The notes: generated by a model from the sequence alone, not told the origin. DNA of 64,000 nt from Streptococcus suis (GCF_019856455.1 NZ_CP082205.1:1178001-1242000), one strand, 5' to 3'. Numbered from the stretch's first letter, positions 35,318 to 46,026 are shown. Program-made: numbers and translations.

Positions 35318-36439
35318 TCAAGCTATTCTTCCTGTCATCATCCCCCAAATAAAACCAGACAATTCTCGTGCAATAGCTGTTTTAGCAACATTTTGTTTCT
35401 TATTTTTTCCTAGAACAAGTGTGCGATAACGTCTTCTTAAGCGTTCATTAGCCTTATCCGCATAAGCAATCACCTCCACTCGGTTTCCACTTTGTCTCCT
35501 TTTCAATTCTTTGGATTTATACCCAATCGTCCCCTTAGCCAATGATTGTGCAGCTTCTATCAGAAGTCGTCTCACATGGCTATTCCCAGCTTTGGTGATA
35601 GCACCTCTTCTCTCCTTGTCGCCGCTAGAATTTTCGCTAGGAGTTAGCCCAAGATAAGAAGCAAAATGTTGAGCTGTCGCAAAGCGATTAAAATCACCGA
35701 TTTCTGTCACAATGGAAAGAGCAGTTAGTGTTTTAATGCCAATAAAGCAAGAAAGCCGTGAGACCTTCTCTTGGTAACTGTCGCTTTGACCCAGTTGCTC
35801 AATTCGTGCATCATACCGTTCTATTTGATCTACTAATTTCTCATAGGTCAATAGATATTCTGTCAAAATCTCTGCGTAAAGTCCATCAGGATTTAGGGAA
35901 CGGAGCCAGCGGACATGTTTCTGTGTCCAATTACTGCTTCCCTCGGTATAGCGAAAATCATGTCGGAGACAGAAGGCAAGAATTTGTTGTTTGATTTTCT
36001 TCAGAGCCACTTTGTGGTCTGTTCTCATGCGGATATATTCTTTGACTTGTTCATCCTCAACAGTAGGAATATGAACAGGCCGATAGCTACGAAAGGCCAG
36101 AGCTTTTGCGAGCTGAGCTGCATCTTTTTTATCAGTCTTAACACGCTTAGATCCTTCCTTCATCACCGTTGTAGGCGCCATCACGATACAGGGGATCCCG
36201 TGAGCTTGTAGCTGGTGATATAGGGTAAATCCAAGACATCCGGCTTCGTAGCCACATAACACTTCTGCATCTTGACCATATAAACGACGAAGCTCATTCA
36301 CATAGTTCACAATATAGCTAACATTTGGACCAACTTTAGTGCTATGTTTGAATTGATTCGCCATCATATCATAATAGCAGAGTGAAAAACTTTCTTTGTG
36401 AACATCCATTCCGATGAAAAGTGTGGTAAAATGAAACAT
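35318..36439 (-). CDS. IS110-family DEDD recombinase (transposase), copy 2
   Basis: The 373 residues are identical to the copy at 2524-3645 except Ala for Thr at residue 27 (DMMANQF). All DEDD residues (Asp12, Glu65, Asp103, Asp106) and Ser288 are kept. Its ATG at 36439 follows GGAGGT and the gene points away from the interrupted aldolase body. Few silent differences separate the copies, so one probably arose recently from the other or both from a common active source. Confidence 0.95.
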   Translation of the reverse strand: MFHFTTLFIGMDVHKESFSLCYYDMMANQFKHSTKVGPNVSYIVNYVNELRRLYGQDAEVLCGYEAGCLGFTLYHQLQAHGIPCIVMAPTTVMKEGSKRVKTDKKDAAQLAKALAFRSYRPVHIPTVEDEQVKEYIRMRTDHKVALKKIKQQILAFCLRHDFRYTEGSSNWTQKHVRWLRSLNPDGLYAEILTEYLLTYEKLVDQIERYDARIEQLGQSDSYQEKVSRLSCFIGIKTLTALSIVTEIGDFNRFATAQHFASYLGLTPSENSSGDKERRGAITKAGNSHVRRLLIEAAQSLAKGTIGYKSKELKRRQSGNRVEVIAYADKANERLRRRYRTLVLGKNKKQNVAKTAIARELSGFIWGMMTGRIA

Positions 36440-36482
36440 ATAAGACCTCCAATTGAGTGTGGTAATTCCTGTTAGAAGTTGA

Positions 36483-37556
36483 TTGTTTTTTTATTCTAGT
36501 GTACAGGTAAATCCACGAATTCTCAACTGGGGGTCTTTACATATTGTCTATAACAAAGGTGCCCATCCCGCCTTGCTAGAAGCCTTAGTTGCAAGCAACC
36601 AAGAAGGTTTATCTGGATATGGCACTGATAAATATACTGAATCTGCTATCAAAAAAATCAGACTTGCTACGGACTGTCCTCATGCACAAGTTACGTTTTT
36701 AGCAGGTGGCACGCAGACCAATCAAATTGTTATCTCTTCTATGTTGGATTCTTATGAGGGAGTTATTGCTGCAGATACAGGTCACATTTCTATCCACGAA
36801 GCAGGAGCAATTGAGTTCACAGGGCATAAAGTAATGACTTTGCCACATCAGGAAGGTAAAATTACAGCGAGTGACGTGGATAGCTTTATCAATGACTTCT
36901 ACGCAGATGCCAATCATGCTCATATGGTTCATCCAGGAATGGTTTATATTTCCCACCCGACTGAATACGGGACACTTTATAGCAAGTCAGAGCTGGAGGA
37001 CTTAGCAAAAATCTGTCGCAAGCACAATATTCCGCTCTTTTTAGACGGTGCTCGTTTGGGATATGGACTTGTCTCACGCGATACAGATCTTGATTTGCAG
37101 GCAATAGCAGAGCTGACAGATGTTTTTTATATTGGTGGGACAAAACTAGGTGCCTTGATGGGTGAAGCTTTGGTCTTCACAAAGAACAATCAGCCAAAGA
37201 ATTTCGTATCAATTGTCAAACACCATGGTGCCTTGTTGGCAAAAGGTAGATTGACAGGTGTTCAATTTGATAGACTATTTACCGATGGTTTATATCTTGA
37301 ATTGGGGCGTCATGCTATCGCAATGGCAGAGCAACTGACCCAGATTTTGGAAGAGAAAGGTTTCCAGTTCTATCTCAAATCACCAACTAATCAGCAGTTT
37401 GTTATTGTTAAGAATGAAGAATTGACTAGATTGACAGAAACTGGAATTGCCTATAGTTTCTGGGAAAAATATGATGATAGCCACAGTGTTATCCGCTTTG
37501 CGACCAGCTGGTCAACCAGTCAAGAAGATATAGATGAGTTAAGAAAAATACTGTAG
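36483..37556 (+). pseudogene. Threonine aldolase family PLP enzyme, 5' end replaced by IS110 sequence
   Basis: From the codon TAT at 36549 the frame encodes a nearly complete low-specificity threonine aldolase/beta-eliminating lyase: YNKGAHPALLEALVASNQEG, TFLAGGTQTNQIV, ISHPTEYGTLYSK, LDGARLGYGL and the PLP-lysine motif YIGGTKLGALMGE. The enzyme splits threonine to glycine and acetaldehyde. The native first seven codons and ribosome site lie beyond the IS. The frame remains open into the IS end, back to a TTG at 36483, giving a 22-residue foreign N terminus without a good Shine-Dalgarno. Expression is therefore doubtful but not excluded. Confidence 0.85.
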
Positions 37557-37562
37557 AAAACT

Positions 37563-37592
37563 AAAAAAGAAAGGATTAACCTTTCTTTTTTG
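37563..37592 (+). terminator. Terminator behind the aldolase gene
   Basis: AAAAGAAAGG pairs with CCTTTCTTTT around ATTAA and continues in T residues. The remaining bases up to 37822 are AT-rich with nothing I can assign. Confidence 0.85.
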
Positions 37593-37822
37593 TCTGTAAA
37601 TTTTGATAGACTATTATCTCTTTTCTTCTAGAACATACTTATTACAAACTTAATAAGATATAGATTAGAAGAAATTTTAGTTCAAATATTAGTCAAGTAT
37701 ATAATGCATAAGAAAACGATTTGAAACAGAAATATCTATATGTGATTAGTTTAAATAATCATCAAAAGCGTACCATTTTGATCATTCAGTTTATCAAAAT
37801 AAAAGAATTAAAATATACAATA

Positions 37823-38230
37823 TTATTGATCAGAGGTTCTTTCAGAAGCACCGCTTGTAACTTCTGAACTAGTGCTAGTTTCTGTAGCTTCGGATGTTTG
37901 ACTTAACGAAGTACTGCTTTCAGATGAAATATTGGTAGATTCAGAAGTGGTTGCTGAAGCTGATTCTATTGTTTCGCTACCTAAACTTGTAGTTGTGTCA
38001 TAATTGGACTCTTGGCTAGAAGCGTTGGCTTGAGACTGACTACTAGAGCTGGATGAAGTTACAGAACTACTAGTTGGAGTGGTATTTGTACTGGATGCTG
38101 TCGATTTAGCAGTAAAAGTATAAATTGTAATACAAGCAGTAATAATTCCTAAAATCGAACCTATAAAGGTCAAAAATTTTTGTAGTTTTGTTAAGGCAGA
38201 ACCATGTTCTTTTCTATTTGTTGATTTCAT
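37823..38230 (-). CDS. Single-pass membrane protein with Ser/Thr-rich outer domain
   Basis: The 135-residue product has a basic cytoplasmic N terminus (MKSTNRKEHGSALTKLQKF), one membrane segment (LTFIGSILGIITACITIYTF, about 19-40), then about 90 residues made almost only of Ser, Thr, Ala, Glu and Gln. The ATG at 38230 follows GGAGGATAGCAC. The N-terminal part resembles small streptococcal membrane proteins that I recall under DUF6556, but I am not sure. The Ser/Thr-rich part could be glycosylated or span the wall. It is the only minus-strand gene in this stretch; function unknown. Confidence 0.7.
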   Translation of the reverse strand: MKSTNRKEHGSALTKLQKFLTFIGSILGIITACITIYTFTAKSTASSTNTTPTSSSVTSSSSSSQSQANASSQESNYDTTTSLGSETIESASATTSESTNISSESSTSLSQTSEATETSTSSEVTSGASERTSDQ

Positions 38231-38342
38231 GTGCTATCCTCCAAGTTCATCATAAAAAAACAAGTTTAAAACTATCTTAAAGATTGGCGAAAGGCATGAA
38301 AACGTGATAAAATAGGACTATTGCAAAAAAAGGAATGAAGAC

Positions 38343-39485
38343 ATGATTTATTTTGATAATGCGGCAACGACACAGGTCTATCCAGAAGTTCTCAAGACCT
38401 ATACGGAAGTGGCGACAAAAATCTGGGGAAACCCGTCTAGCCTCCATAGTCTAGGCAGTCAGGCAACCCGTATTTTAGAAGCATCTCGTAAGCAAATTGC
38501 AGAGCTTCTCGGCAAGGATAGCAAGGAAATCTTTTTCACATCAGGCGGTACAGAAGGGGACAACTGGGTCATTAAAGGTGTCGCATTTGAGAAGGCCCAT
38601 CTGGGAAAGCACATCATCGTCTCAGCTATTGAACACCCGGCCGTAAAAGAGTCTGCTCTTTGGCTCAAAACGCAAGGTTTTGAGGTGGATTTGGCTCCGG
38701 TCAATGCCCAAGGTTTTGTGGATGTTGCAGCCTTAGAAAGCTTGATTCGTCCAGATACCACATTGGTTTCTATCATGGCCGTCAACAATGAAATTGGTGC
38801 TATTCAGCCCATTCAGGAAATATCTCAACTGTTAGCTGATAAGCCAACCATCTCCTTCCATGTGGATGCGGTGCAGGCTATCGGCAAGGTGCCAACGGAA
38901 CGATATTTGACAGACCGAGTTGATTTTGCCAGTTTTTCAGGTCACAAATTCCACTCTGTCAGAGGAGTAGGTTTCGTCTATGTCAAAGCTGGCAAGAAAA
39001 TCGCTCCGCTATTGACAGGAGGAGGACAGGAAAGCGACAAACGCTCAACAACTGAAAATGTAGCTGGTATTGCAGCAACGGCTAAGGCGCTCCGCTTGAC
39101 CTTGGACAAGGCGGTAGATAGCCAGAAGCGACTGGCAGCCATGAAGCAGATTTTGGTAGATGAATTGGGCAAATTTGCTGATGTGACAGTCTTTTCTGGG
39201 CTAGAGAACTTTGTGCCAAGCATTGTGACTTTCGGGATTAAGAATATTCGTGGCGAGGTCATTGTCCATGCCTTTGAAGACCACCAGATTTACATTTCGA
39301 CCACCTCAGCCTGCTCGTCCAAGGCTGGAAAACCAGCTGGAACCCTGATTGCCATGGGTGTTCCGCAGAAGTTGGCTCAAACTGCCGTCCGTATCAGCTT
39401 GGATGATGACAATGATATGGGACAAATCGAACAATTTCTTACGATTTTCAAACAAATTTATCAAAACACACAGAAAGTAAGGTAG
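38343..39485 (+). CDS. Cysteine desulfurase (IscS/NifS family)
   Basis: A 380-residue PLP enzyme starting [16 protein letters not shown]. It has [10 protein letters not shown], the PLP-binding [14 protein letters not shown] with the Lys near residue 205, and the catalytic Cys loop [16 protein letters not shown] near 325. It takes sulfur from cysteine as a persulfide. thiI begins one base after its stop, so the sulfur very probably goes to ThiI for 4-thiouridine and thiazole formation. The pairing is common in streptococci. The gene is complete, with a ribosome site AGGAATG upstream of 38343. Confidence 0.95.
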   Translation: MIYFDNAATTQVYPEVLKTYTEVATKIWGNPSSLHSLGSQATRILEASRKQIAELLGKDSKEIFFTSGGTEGDNWVIKGVAFEKAHLGKHIIVSAIEHPAVKESALWLKTQGFEVDLAPVNAQGFVDVAALESLIRPDTTLVSIMAVNNEIGAIQPIQEISQLLADKPTISFHVDAVQAIGKVPTERYLTDRVDFASFSGHKFHSVRGVGFVYVKAGKKIAPLLTGGGQESDKRSTTENVAGIAATAKALRLTLDKAVDSQKRLAAMKQILVDELGKFADVTVFSGLENFVPSIVTFGIKNIRGEVIVHAFEDHQIYISTTSACSSKAGKPAGTLIAMGVPQKLAQTAVRISLDDDNDMGQIEQFLTIFKQIYQNTQKVR

Positions 39486-39486
39486 A

Positions 39487-40704
39487 ATGAACTATTCAGA
39501 AATTATGATTCGCTATGGCGAATTGTCAACCAAAGGGAAAAACAAGATGCGGTTTGTGAACAAACTGCGTAACAACATCAAGCACGTCCTTTCAGTCTAT
39601 CCAGAAGTGACGGTTTATTTTGACCGTGACCGTGGTCATGTCTATTTGAATGGGGCAGATTATCAGGAAGTGTCAGCTTCTTTGAAGAAGATTTTTGGTA
39701 TCCAAAATTTTGCACCGTCTTATAAGATTGAAAAGTCAGTTCCAGCCTTGAAAGAAGCGGTTGTGGAGATTATGCAGTCCATTTACAAGGAAGGGATGAC
39801 CTTCAAGATTGCTGCGCGTCGTAGTGACCACAATTTTGAATTGGACAGCCGTGACCTTAACCAAGTCCTTGGAGATGCGGTTTTTACAGCCATTCCAAAT
39901 GTACAGGTACAGATGAAGTCACCAGATATTACCTTGCGAGTGGAAATCCGTCCGGATGCAGCCTATATTTCCCATGAAGAAATCAAGGGGGCAGGCGGTC
40001 TTCCAGTTGGTACATCTGGCAAGGGTACGCTGATGCTATCAGGTGGTATTGATTCACCTGTTGCGGGCTATTTAGCACTGAAACGTGGGGTTGAAATTGA
40101 AGCCCTTCACTTTGCAAGTCCGCCTTATACTAGCCCAGGTGCACTTAAAAAAGCCCATGATTTGACTCGTAAATTGACTGCCTTTGGTGGTAATATCACC
40201 TTTATCGAAGTGCTGTTTACAGAAATTCAGGAAGAAATCAAGGAAAAAGCACCTGAAGCTTATTTGATGACCTTGACACGCCGATTCATGATGCGGATTA
40301 CAGACCGAGTACGGGAAGAGCGTGGTGCCATGGTTATTATCAATGGTGAAAGTCTAGGACAAGTGGCAAGTCAGACCTTGGAATCCATGCAGGCTATCAA
40401 TGCGGTGACAAATACACCTGTTATCCGTCCAGTCGTTACCATGGATAAGTTGGAAATCATTGATATTGCTCAAGAAATTGATACCTTTGATATTTCCATC
40501 CAGCCATTTGAGGATTGCTGTACCATCTTTGCTCCTGACCGTCCAAAAACTAACCCTAAAATCAAAAATGTCGAGCAGTACGAAGCACGTATGGATGTTG
40601 AAAGCTTGGTGGAACGAGCTGTGGCTGGGATTATCGTAACTGAAATCACACCGAAAGAGGAAGTGAAAGACGAAGTGGATAGTTTGATTGAAGACTTACT
40701 GTAG
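39487..40704 (+). CDS. thiI: tRNA 4-thiouridine synthase ThiI
   Basis: A 405-residue protein with an N-terminal ferredoxin-like/THUMP part (about 1-165) and an ATP-pyrophosphatase domain with the PP-loop [17 protein letters not shown] near 180. The catalytic Cys in [17 protein letters not shown] lies near 345. It lacks the C-terminal rhodanese domain of the E. coli enzyme, as usual in Gram-positives. It adenylates U8 of tRNA and adds sulfur donated by the adjacent cysteine desulfurase. It overlaps functionally and nearly physically with that gene. Two terminators follow. Confidence 0.96.
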   Translation: MNYSEIMIRYGELSTKGKNKMRFVNKLRNNIKHVLSVYPEVTVYFDRDRGHVYLNGADYQEVSASLKKIFGIQNFAPSYKIEKSVPALKEAVVEIMQSIYKEGMTFKIAARRSDHNFELDSRDLNQVLGDAVFTAIPNVQVQMKSPDITLRVEIRPDAAYISHEEIKGAGGLPVGTSGKGTLMLSGGIDSPVAGYLALKRGVEIEALHFASPPYTSPGALKKAHDLTRKLTAFGGNITFIEVLFTEIQEEIKEKAPEAYLMTLTRRFMMRITDRVREERGAMVIINGESLGQVASQTLESMQAINAVTNTPVIRPVVTMDKLEIIDIAQEIDTFDISIQPFEDCCTIFAPDRPKTNPKIKNVEQYEARMDVESLVERAVAGIIVTEITPKEEVKDEVDSLIEDLL

Positions 40705-40729
40705 AATTCAATTGTTTTGACATACATGT

Positions 40730-40791
40730 AAATCCAGCTATTGCTGGATTTCAGATTGCAGACAAACATCGTTTTGGTGTTTGTCTTTTTT
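40730..40791 (+). terminator. Two successive terminators behind thiI
   Basis: AAATCCAGC/GCTGGATTT (40730-40751) and AGACAAACA/TGTTTGTCT (40760-40786) are both perfect stems. The second runs into TTTTTTACTG. Confidence 0.9.
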
Positions 40792-40817
40792 ACTGTTTTT
40801 AGAGAAAAATGGCTGTT

Positions 40818-40994
40818 TTAATGCTGAAACCACCCCATCTGGACAAAATAAAAAGGCCTTCTTGCCATCCTTTTAACTAGTTTTTTGAGATTTAAGCACG
40901 CCAAAGTCAGTCCAATCTTATCCTCCATTTTGGACTTGCCTTTTTCTCTCGTGTAGCGCAGATTATGGTATTCCTTGGCTGTGCCAAATAGACA
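40818..40994 (-). pseudogene. C-terminal remnant of an IS1182-type transposase
   Basis: Read on the minus strand the segment encodes TAKEYHNLRYTREKGKSKME and continues GLTLACLNLKKLVKRMA to a TAA at 40818-40820. This is the end of an IS1182-like transposase. Upstream sequence is lost exactly where the MITE-like repeat at 40989 begins, so the rest was deleted or displaced. Confidence 0.8.
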
Positions 40995-41091
40995 TTTGAA
41001 TTAACTTTGAAACATCGTCACTTTCGGATTGCCGTACTCTAGTACTGCCTGCCCTCAGTTCCTTGTCTGAAAGCTAATTCATTTGACTATA
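40989..41091. repeat. MITE-like repeat (copy B), 103 bp, intact
   Basis: TA-bounded element with terminal inverted repeats TAGACATTTGAATTAAC and TAGTCAAATGAATTAGC (13 of 17 matching). The interior contains TACTCTAGTA and CCTTGTCTGAAAG and corresponds base for base to the split copy at 941-2148. No ORF. Confidence 0.75.
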
Positions 41092-41159
41092 GTGTGCATT
41101 ATCTGTATCTATGGTTATAGATATTATTGATAGCTAGTTATAGTTTGAATAAATAACTG

Positions 41160-41206
41160 AATTTTCAGAATATACTTGCAATACTGATAATTTTGTGTTT
41201 TAATAT
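41160..41206 (+). promoter_or_regulatory. CodY box and promoter of the subtilisin-like protease
   Basis: AATTTTCAGAATATA (41160-41174) matches the CodY consensus at 13 of 15 positions. It directly precedes TTGCAA (41176-41181) and TTTAAT/TAATAT (41199-41206). Repression by CodY in amino-acid-rich medium would be logical for a secreted protease. Confidence 0.65.
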
Positions 41207-41255
41207 ATTTATTGGTTTTGCCAATAATGAAGGAGAAAAACTAGGAGGAAAAGTT

Positions 41256-44200
41256 ATGAAAAAGAAAGAAACTTTCTCACTTCGGAAGTATAAAATTGGA
41301 ACTGTGTCTGTTCTTTTGGGTGCAGTTTTTTTGTTTGCAGGTGCACCATCGGTAGTTGCAGATGAATTGACAAGCCTTGCAGAGACTAAGGTGGAAGCAA
41401 CTGTTCCTGACGCAATCGTCAGCGAATCAGCCTCAGAAAGTTCCGTTGTCGAGGAGTTAGTTGACACTTCTGTGGAGGCTACCCAAACTGATGTAACCAC
41501 TACAGGTAATGAAGAGGAAACACATGGCTCAGAAGCTCTTGAAAACATCACAAATACAGAAGTAGAAGCGACTCAACCAGCTGTAGAAACTCCAGCTATT
41601 TCAGAGAAAAAAGTAGAAGAAGAGGAGAAGCTTGCCGTAGCAGATGAGACTACTGCTATTACTAATCAGGAAGAAGCGAAACCACAAAACATTGATAGTA
41701 ATACAATCATTACAGTACCTAAAGTTTGGGATAGTGGTTACAAGGGCGAAGGGACAGTAGTTGCAATCATAGATTCCGGTCTTGACGTTGATCACGATGT
41801 ATTGCATATTTCAGATCTCTCAACTGCAAAATATAAATCAGAAAAAGAGATAGAAGCAGCTAAAGAAGCAGCAGGAATTACCTACGGTGAATGGTTTAAC
41901 GATAAGGTTGTATTTGGTTATAACTATGTTGATGTGAATACTGTCTTGAAAGAAGAAGACAAACGCTCACACGGTATGCACGTAACGAGTATTGCCACAG
42001 GAAATCCGACACAACCAGTCGCTGGACAATTAATGTATGGTGTAGCTCCTGAAGCGCAAGTCATGTTTATGCGTGTATTCTCAGACCTCAAAGCTACAAC
42101 AGGCGCAGCATTGTACGTAAAGGCGATTGAAGATGCTGTAAAATTAGGTGCAGATAGCATCAACCTCAGCCTGGGAGGAGCTAATGGCTCTGTTGTTAAC
42201 ATGAATGAAAATGTGACTGCAGCAATCGAGGCTGCTCGTCGTGCAGGGGTTTCTGTTGTTATTGCAGCTGGTAATGATGGAACATTTGGTTCAGGTCATT
42301 CTAATCCGTCAGCCGATTATCCAGATTATGGCTTGGTCGGTGCCCCTTCAACAGCTCGCGATGCAATTTCTGTCGCTTCTTACAATAACACAACGGTTGG
42401 TAGTAAAGTAATCAATATCATTGGCTTAGAAAACAATGCTGACTTGAATTACGGTAAGAGTTCGTTTGATAATCCAGAGAAAAGTCCCGTACCATTTGAA
42501 ATCGGGAAAGAATATGAATATGTCTATGCGGGAATCGGTCAAGCTTCGGATTTTGATGGTCTAGATTTGACTGGAAAACTTGCACTCATCAAACGTGGAA
42601 CGATTACCTTCTCAGAAAAAATAGCCAATGCAACAGCTGCAGGTGCAGTAGGGGTGGTCATTTTCAATAGCCGTCCAGGTGAAGCCAATGTAAGCATGCA
42701 ACTTGATGATACAGCTATTGCAATTCCATCTGTCTTCATTCCATTGGAATTTGGTGAAGCTTTGGCAGCTAACTCATATAAGATTGCGTTCAATAACGAA
42801 ACAGATATTCGCCCTAACCCAGAAGCAGGTCTTCTTTCAGATTTTTCAAGTTGGGGTCTATCAGCGGATGGCGAGCTAAAACCAGACTTAGCTGCTCCAG
42901 GTGGTGCTATTTATGCAGCTATCAATGATAATGACTATGCCAACATGCAGGGAACAAGTATGGCTTCACCACACGTGGCAGGAGCAGCCGTACTAGTAAA
43001 ACAGTATTTACAGGCAACTTACCCTACTAAGTCCCCTCAAGAAATCGAAGCCTTAGTAAAACACTTGCTTATGTCTACTGCTAAAGCACATGTGAACAAA
43101 GAAACAACAGCCTACACTTCCCCTCGCCAACAAGGTGCAGGTATCATCGATACTGCGGCAGCTATTTCTACAGGTTTATATTTGACTGGCGAAGACGGTT
43201 ATGGCAGCATTACCTTGGGCAATGTTGAGGATACATTCAGCTTTACGGTCACACTTCATAACATTACAAACGAAGATAAGACTTTAAACTACTCAACGCA
43301 ATTAACAACTGATACTGTCCAAAATGGATTAATCACCTTGGCTCCGCGTCTATTAGCAGAGATTTCTGGCGGTAAGGTGACTGTGAAAGCCAATTCAAGT
43401 ACAACTGTTACAATTAATGTCGATGCATCAAGCTTTGCAGAAGAATTGACAGGTTTAATGAAAAACGGTTACTATCTTGAAGGTTTTGTTCGATTTACAG
43501 ATGTAGCCGATGGTGGTGATATTGTCAGCATTCCATACGTTGGTTTCCGTGGGGAATTCCAAAATCTAGCCGTTCTAGAAGAGCCGATTTACAATCTTAT
43601 TGCCGATGGTAAGGGGGGCTTCTACTTTGAACCTGTTACAGCACAACCAGATACTGTTGACATCAGCCATCACTACACAGGTCTTGTTACAGGAAGTACC
43701 GAGTTAATCTATTCTACAGATAAACGATCTGACTTTGCTATCAAGACTCTAGGTACATTTAAAAATGAAGCAGGATACTTTGTTTTAGAGCTTGATGAGT
43801 CTGGTAAGCCTCATTTAGCTATCTCGCCAAATGGGGATGACAACCAAGATTCGCTCGCTTTCAAAGGTGTCTTCTTGAGAAATTATACGGATTTAGTCGC
43901 AAGCGTCTATGCTGCAGATGATACTGAGCGAACAAATCCACTTTGGGAAAGTCAACCACAGTCAGGCAATAAGAACTTCTATAGTGGTGATCCTAAAAAT
44001 CCAAAATCAAGCATTATTTACCCTACTGAATGGAATGGGACAGACAGCAAGGGAAATGCTTTAGCAGATGGTAAGTATCAATACGTTTTGACCTACTCAT
44101 CTGAAGTTCCAGGTGCAGCAGTACAAACTATGATTTTCGATGTTATCATCGATAGAGAATCACCAGTTATCACCACAGCTACCTATGATGAAACAAACTT

Positions 44201-46013
44201 TACATTTAACCCTCGTCCAGCCATTGAAAAAGGAGAATCCGGTCTATATCGCGAGCAAGTATTCTACCTTGTAGCAGATGCAAGCGGTGTGACAACTATT
44301 CCTTCCTTATTAGAAAATGGTGATGTAACCGTTTCTGATAACAAGGTATTTGTGGCACAAAACGACGATGGCTCCTTTACATTGCCTCTTGACCTTGCAG
44401 ATATTTCAAAATTCTACTACACAGTAGAGGATTATGCTGGTAACATCAGCTATGAAAAAGTAGAGAATCTGATCAGTATTGGCAATGAAAAAGGGTTGGT
44501 AACTGTCAATATTCTTGATAAAGATACAAATAGTCCTGCACCAATACTTTTCTCTTACTCAGTCACCGATGAAACAGGCAAGATTGTTGCAGAATTACCA
44601 CGATATGCCGGCGATACTAGCGTTCTTAAGCTACCATTTGGTACTTACACCTTTGATTTATTCTTATATGATACAGAATGGTCAAGCCTAGCTGGTGAAA
44701 CAAAAGCAGTCGTGACAATTTCGGAAGAAAATAGTACTGCCGAGGTGAATTTCTATGTGACTTTGAAAGATAAGGCCAACTTGCTGGTAGATATTGATGC
44801 ATTACTACCTTCTGGTTCAACCATCCAACTGGTAACTGCTGATGGCCAGACTATTCAGCTACCAAATGCTAAATATTCTAAGACCGATTATGGTAAATTT
44901 GTACCAGTTGGTACCTACACTATCCTTCCAACCCTCCCAGAAGGCTATGAATTTTTGGAAGAATTAGACGTAGTAGTACTTGCAAACCAGTCAAATGTTA
45001 AGAAATTAACCTTGATTAATAAAGTTGCTTTGAAAGAACTGATTGCTGAACTTGCTGGACTTGAAGAAACAGCGCGTTATTACAATGCTAGTCCAGAACT
45101 TCAAACTGCCTATGTTAAAGCATTAGAAGATGCCAATGCAGTATATGCCAACAAACACAATCAGGCACAAGTAGATTCAGCAGTTGCCAGTCTTGTGGCA
45201 GCGAGAGAGCAGCTAAACGGTCAGGCTACCGATACGGAAAAACTGATTGCTGAAGTATCAAACTACACACCGACTCAGGCAAACTTTATTTACTACAATG
45301 CTGAAAATACCAAACAAATTGCCTATGATACAGCTGTTCGTTCAGCACAACTTGTATTGAACCAAGAGAATGTAACACAGGCAGTTGTCAACCAAGCGTT
45401 GGCGGACTTGTTAGCAGCGAAAGCCGGCTTAGATGGTCAAAAGACTGATATTTCAGCCCTTCGTAGCGCAGTATCCGTTTCTTCCGTATTAAAAGCGACA
45501 GATGCTAAGTATCTCAATGCATCTGAAAACGTGAAACAAGCTTATGACCAGGCAGTTGAAGCAGCGAAAGCGATTCTAGCTGATGAATCTGCAAGCCAAG
45601 CAAGTGTCGATCAAGCTCTAGCCGTTCTGACAAGCGCTCAGGCAGAACTGGATGGTGTTGCTACTTCAACAAATGATGCCAAAGAGCCAGCAAATACTGC
45701 CACTGACAAAAAAGATGAAGGCACTGTAACGCCTCCACCTATAGACTCAGAAAAAGTTGATGTACAAGCACCTCCTGTAAAAGATACTGGGAATTCAGGA
45801 TATGTACCGATAGGGCAGAAGCCAAACCCTCAACCAACTTTACCTCGTCCAGTCACTTTGCAAGCTAGTCTATCTAGCCCTAATCAAGAAAAACAAGTGA
45901 CTCAACTACCAAATACTGGAGAAAATGATACGAGATACTATCTTGTTCTTGGTGTCATTATTGGGCTAGGGACTCTGTTGGTAAGCAAACGACGTCATAA
46001 AGAAGAAGTCTAA
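41256..46013 (+). CDS. sspA: Cell-wall subtilisin-like serine protease (SspA-like)
   Basis: Start set at the ATG at 41256 (MKKKETFSLRKYKIGTVSVL), behind AGGAGG; 1585 residues. A YSIRK-type signal peptide ends near ASVVADEL-like VVADEL. The S8 catalytic triad is visible at about Asp173 (AIIDSGLDVDHD), His239 (SHGMHVTSIATG) and Ser568 (GTSMASPHVAGA). A protease-associated insert lies between His and Ser. C5a-peptidase/lactocepin-like beta domains follow, then three FIVAR-like helical repeats (about 1265-1470) and a sorting signal QLPNTGEN. It resembles S. suis SspA, a virulence-associated protease that degrades host proteins. It is apparently complete and probably CodY-controlled. Confidence 0.92.
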   Translation: MKKKETFSLRKYKIGTVSVLLGAVFLFAGAPSVVADELTSLAETKVEATVPDAIVSESASESSVVEELVDTSVEATQTDVTTTGNEEETHGSEALENITNTEVEATQPAVETPAISEKKVEEEEKLAVADETTAITNQEEAKPQNIDSNTIITVPKVWDSGYKGEGTVVAIIDSGLDVDHDVLHISDLSTAKYKSEKEIEAAKEAAGITYGEWFNDKVVFGYNYVDVNTVLKEEDKRSHGMHVTSIATGNPTQPVAGQLMYGVAPEAQVMFMRVFSDLKATTGAALYVKAIEDAVKLGADSINLSLGGANGSVVNMNENVTAAIEAARRAGVSVVIAAGNDGTFGSGHSNPSADYPDYGLVGAPSTARDAISVASYNNTTVGSKVINIIGLENNADLNYGKSSFDNPEKSPVPFEIGKEYEYVYAGIGQASDFDGLDLTGKLALIKRGTITFSEKIANATAAGAVGVVIFNSRPGEANVSMQLDDTAIAIPSVFIPLEFGEALAANSYKIAFNNETDIRPNPEAGLLSDFSSWGLSADGELKPDLAAPGGAIYAAINDNDYANMQGTSMASPHVAGAAVLVKQYLQATYPTKSPQEIEALVKHLLMSTAKAHVNKETTAYTSPRQQGAGIIDTAAAISTGLYLTGEDGYGSITLGNVEDTFSFTVTLHNITNEDKTLNYSTQLTTDTVQNGLITLAPRLLAEISGGKVTVKANSSTTVTINVDASSFAEELTGLMKNGYYLEGFVRFTDVADGGDIVSIPYVGFRGEFQNLAVLEEPIYNLIADGKGGFYFEPVTAQPDTVDISHHYTGLVTGSTELIYSTDKRSDFAIKTLGTFKNEAGYFVLELDESGKPHLAISPNGDDNQDSLAFKGVFLRNYTDLVASVYAADDTERTNPLWESQPQSGNKNFYSGDPKNPKSSIIYPTEWNGTDSKGNALADGKYQYVLTYSSEVPGAAVQTMIFDVIIDRESPVITTATYDETNFTFNPRPAIEKGESGLYREQVFYLVADASGVTTIPSLLENGDVTVSDNKVFVAQNDDGSFTLPLDLADISKFYYTVEDYAGNISYEKVENLISIGNEKGLVTVNILDKDTNSPAPILFSYSVTDETGKIVAELPRYAGDTSVLKLPFGTYTFDLFLYDTEWSSLAGETKAVVTISEENSTAEVNFYVTLKDKANLLVDIDALLPSGSTIQLVTADGQTIQLPNAKYSKTDYGKFVPVGTYTILPTLPEGYEFLEELDVVVLANQSNVKKLTLINKVALKELIAELAGLEETARYYNASPELQTAYVKALEDANAVYANKHNQAQVDSAVASLVAAREQLNGQATDTEKLIAEVSNYTPTQANFIYYNAENTKQIAYDTAVRSAQLVLNQENVTQAVVNQALADLLAAKAGLDGQKTDISALRSAVSVSSVLKATDAKYLNASENVKQAYDQAVEAAKAILADESASQASVDQALAVLTSAQAELDGVATSTNDAKEPANTATDKKDEGTVTPPPIDSEKVDVQAPPVKDTGNSGYVPIGQKPNPQPTLPRPVTLQASLSSPNQEKQVTQLPNTGENDTRYYLVLGVIIGLGTLLVSKRRHKEEV

Positions 46014-46026
46014 GAAAATATAGTCA

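Larger units (their letters stand above)
34943..36549 (-). mobile_element. IS110/IS1111-type insertion sequence, copy 2 (1607 bp)
   Basis: Same length and almost the same sequence as 2149-3755. CT lies at both junctions (34941-34942 and 36548-36549). The pre-insertion sequence AAAATGACTATAACAAAGG can be rebuilt exactly and restores the aldolase reading frame. Target DNA shares AAATGACTAT with the site of copy 1. The element therefore transposes without a conventional target duplication, as expected for this family. Confidence 0.95.

Noticed and set aside
41193..41255. Longer N terminus for the subtilisin-like protease
   Set aside because: It would place residues before the YSIRK signal peptide and overlap the promoter; AGGAGG precedes the ATG at 41256.
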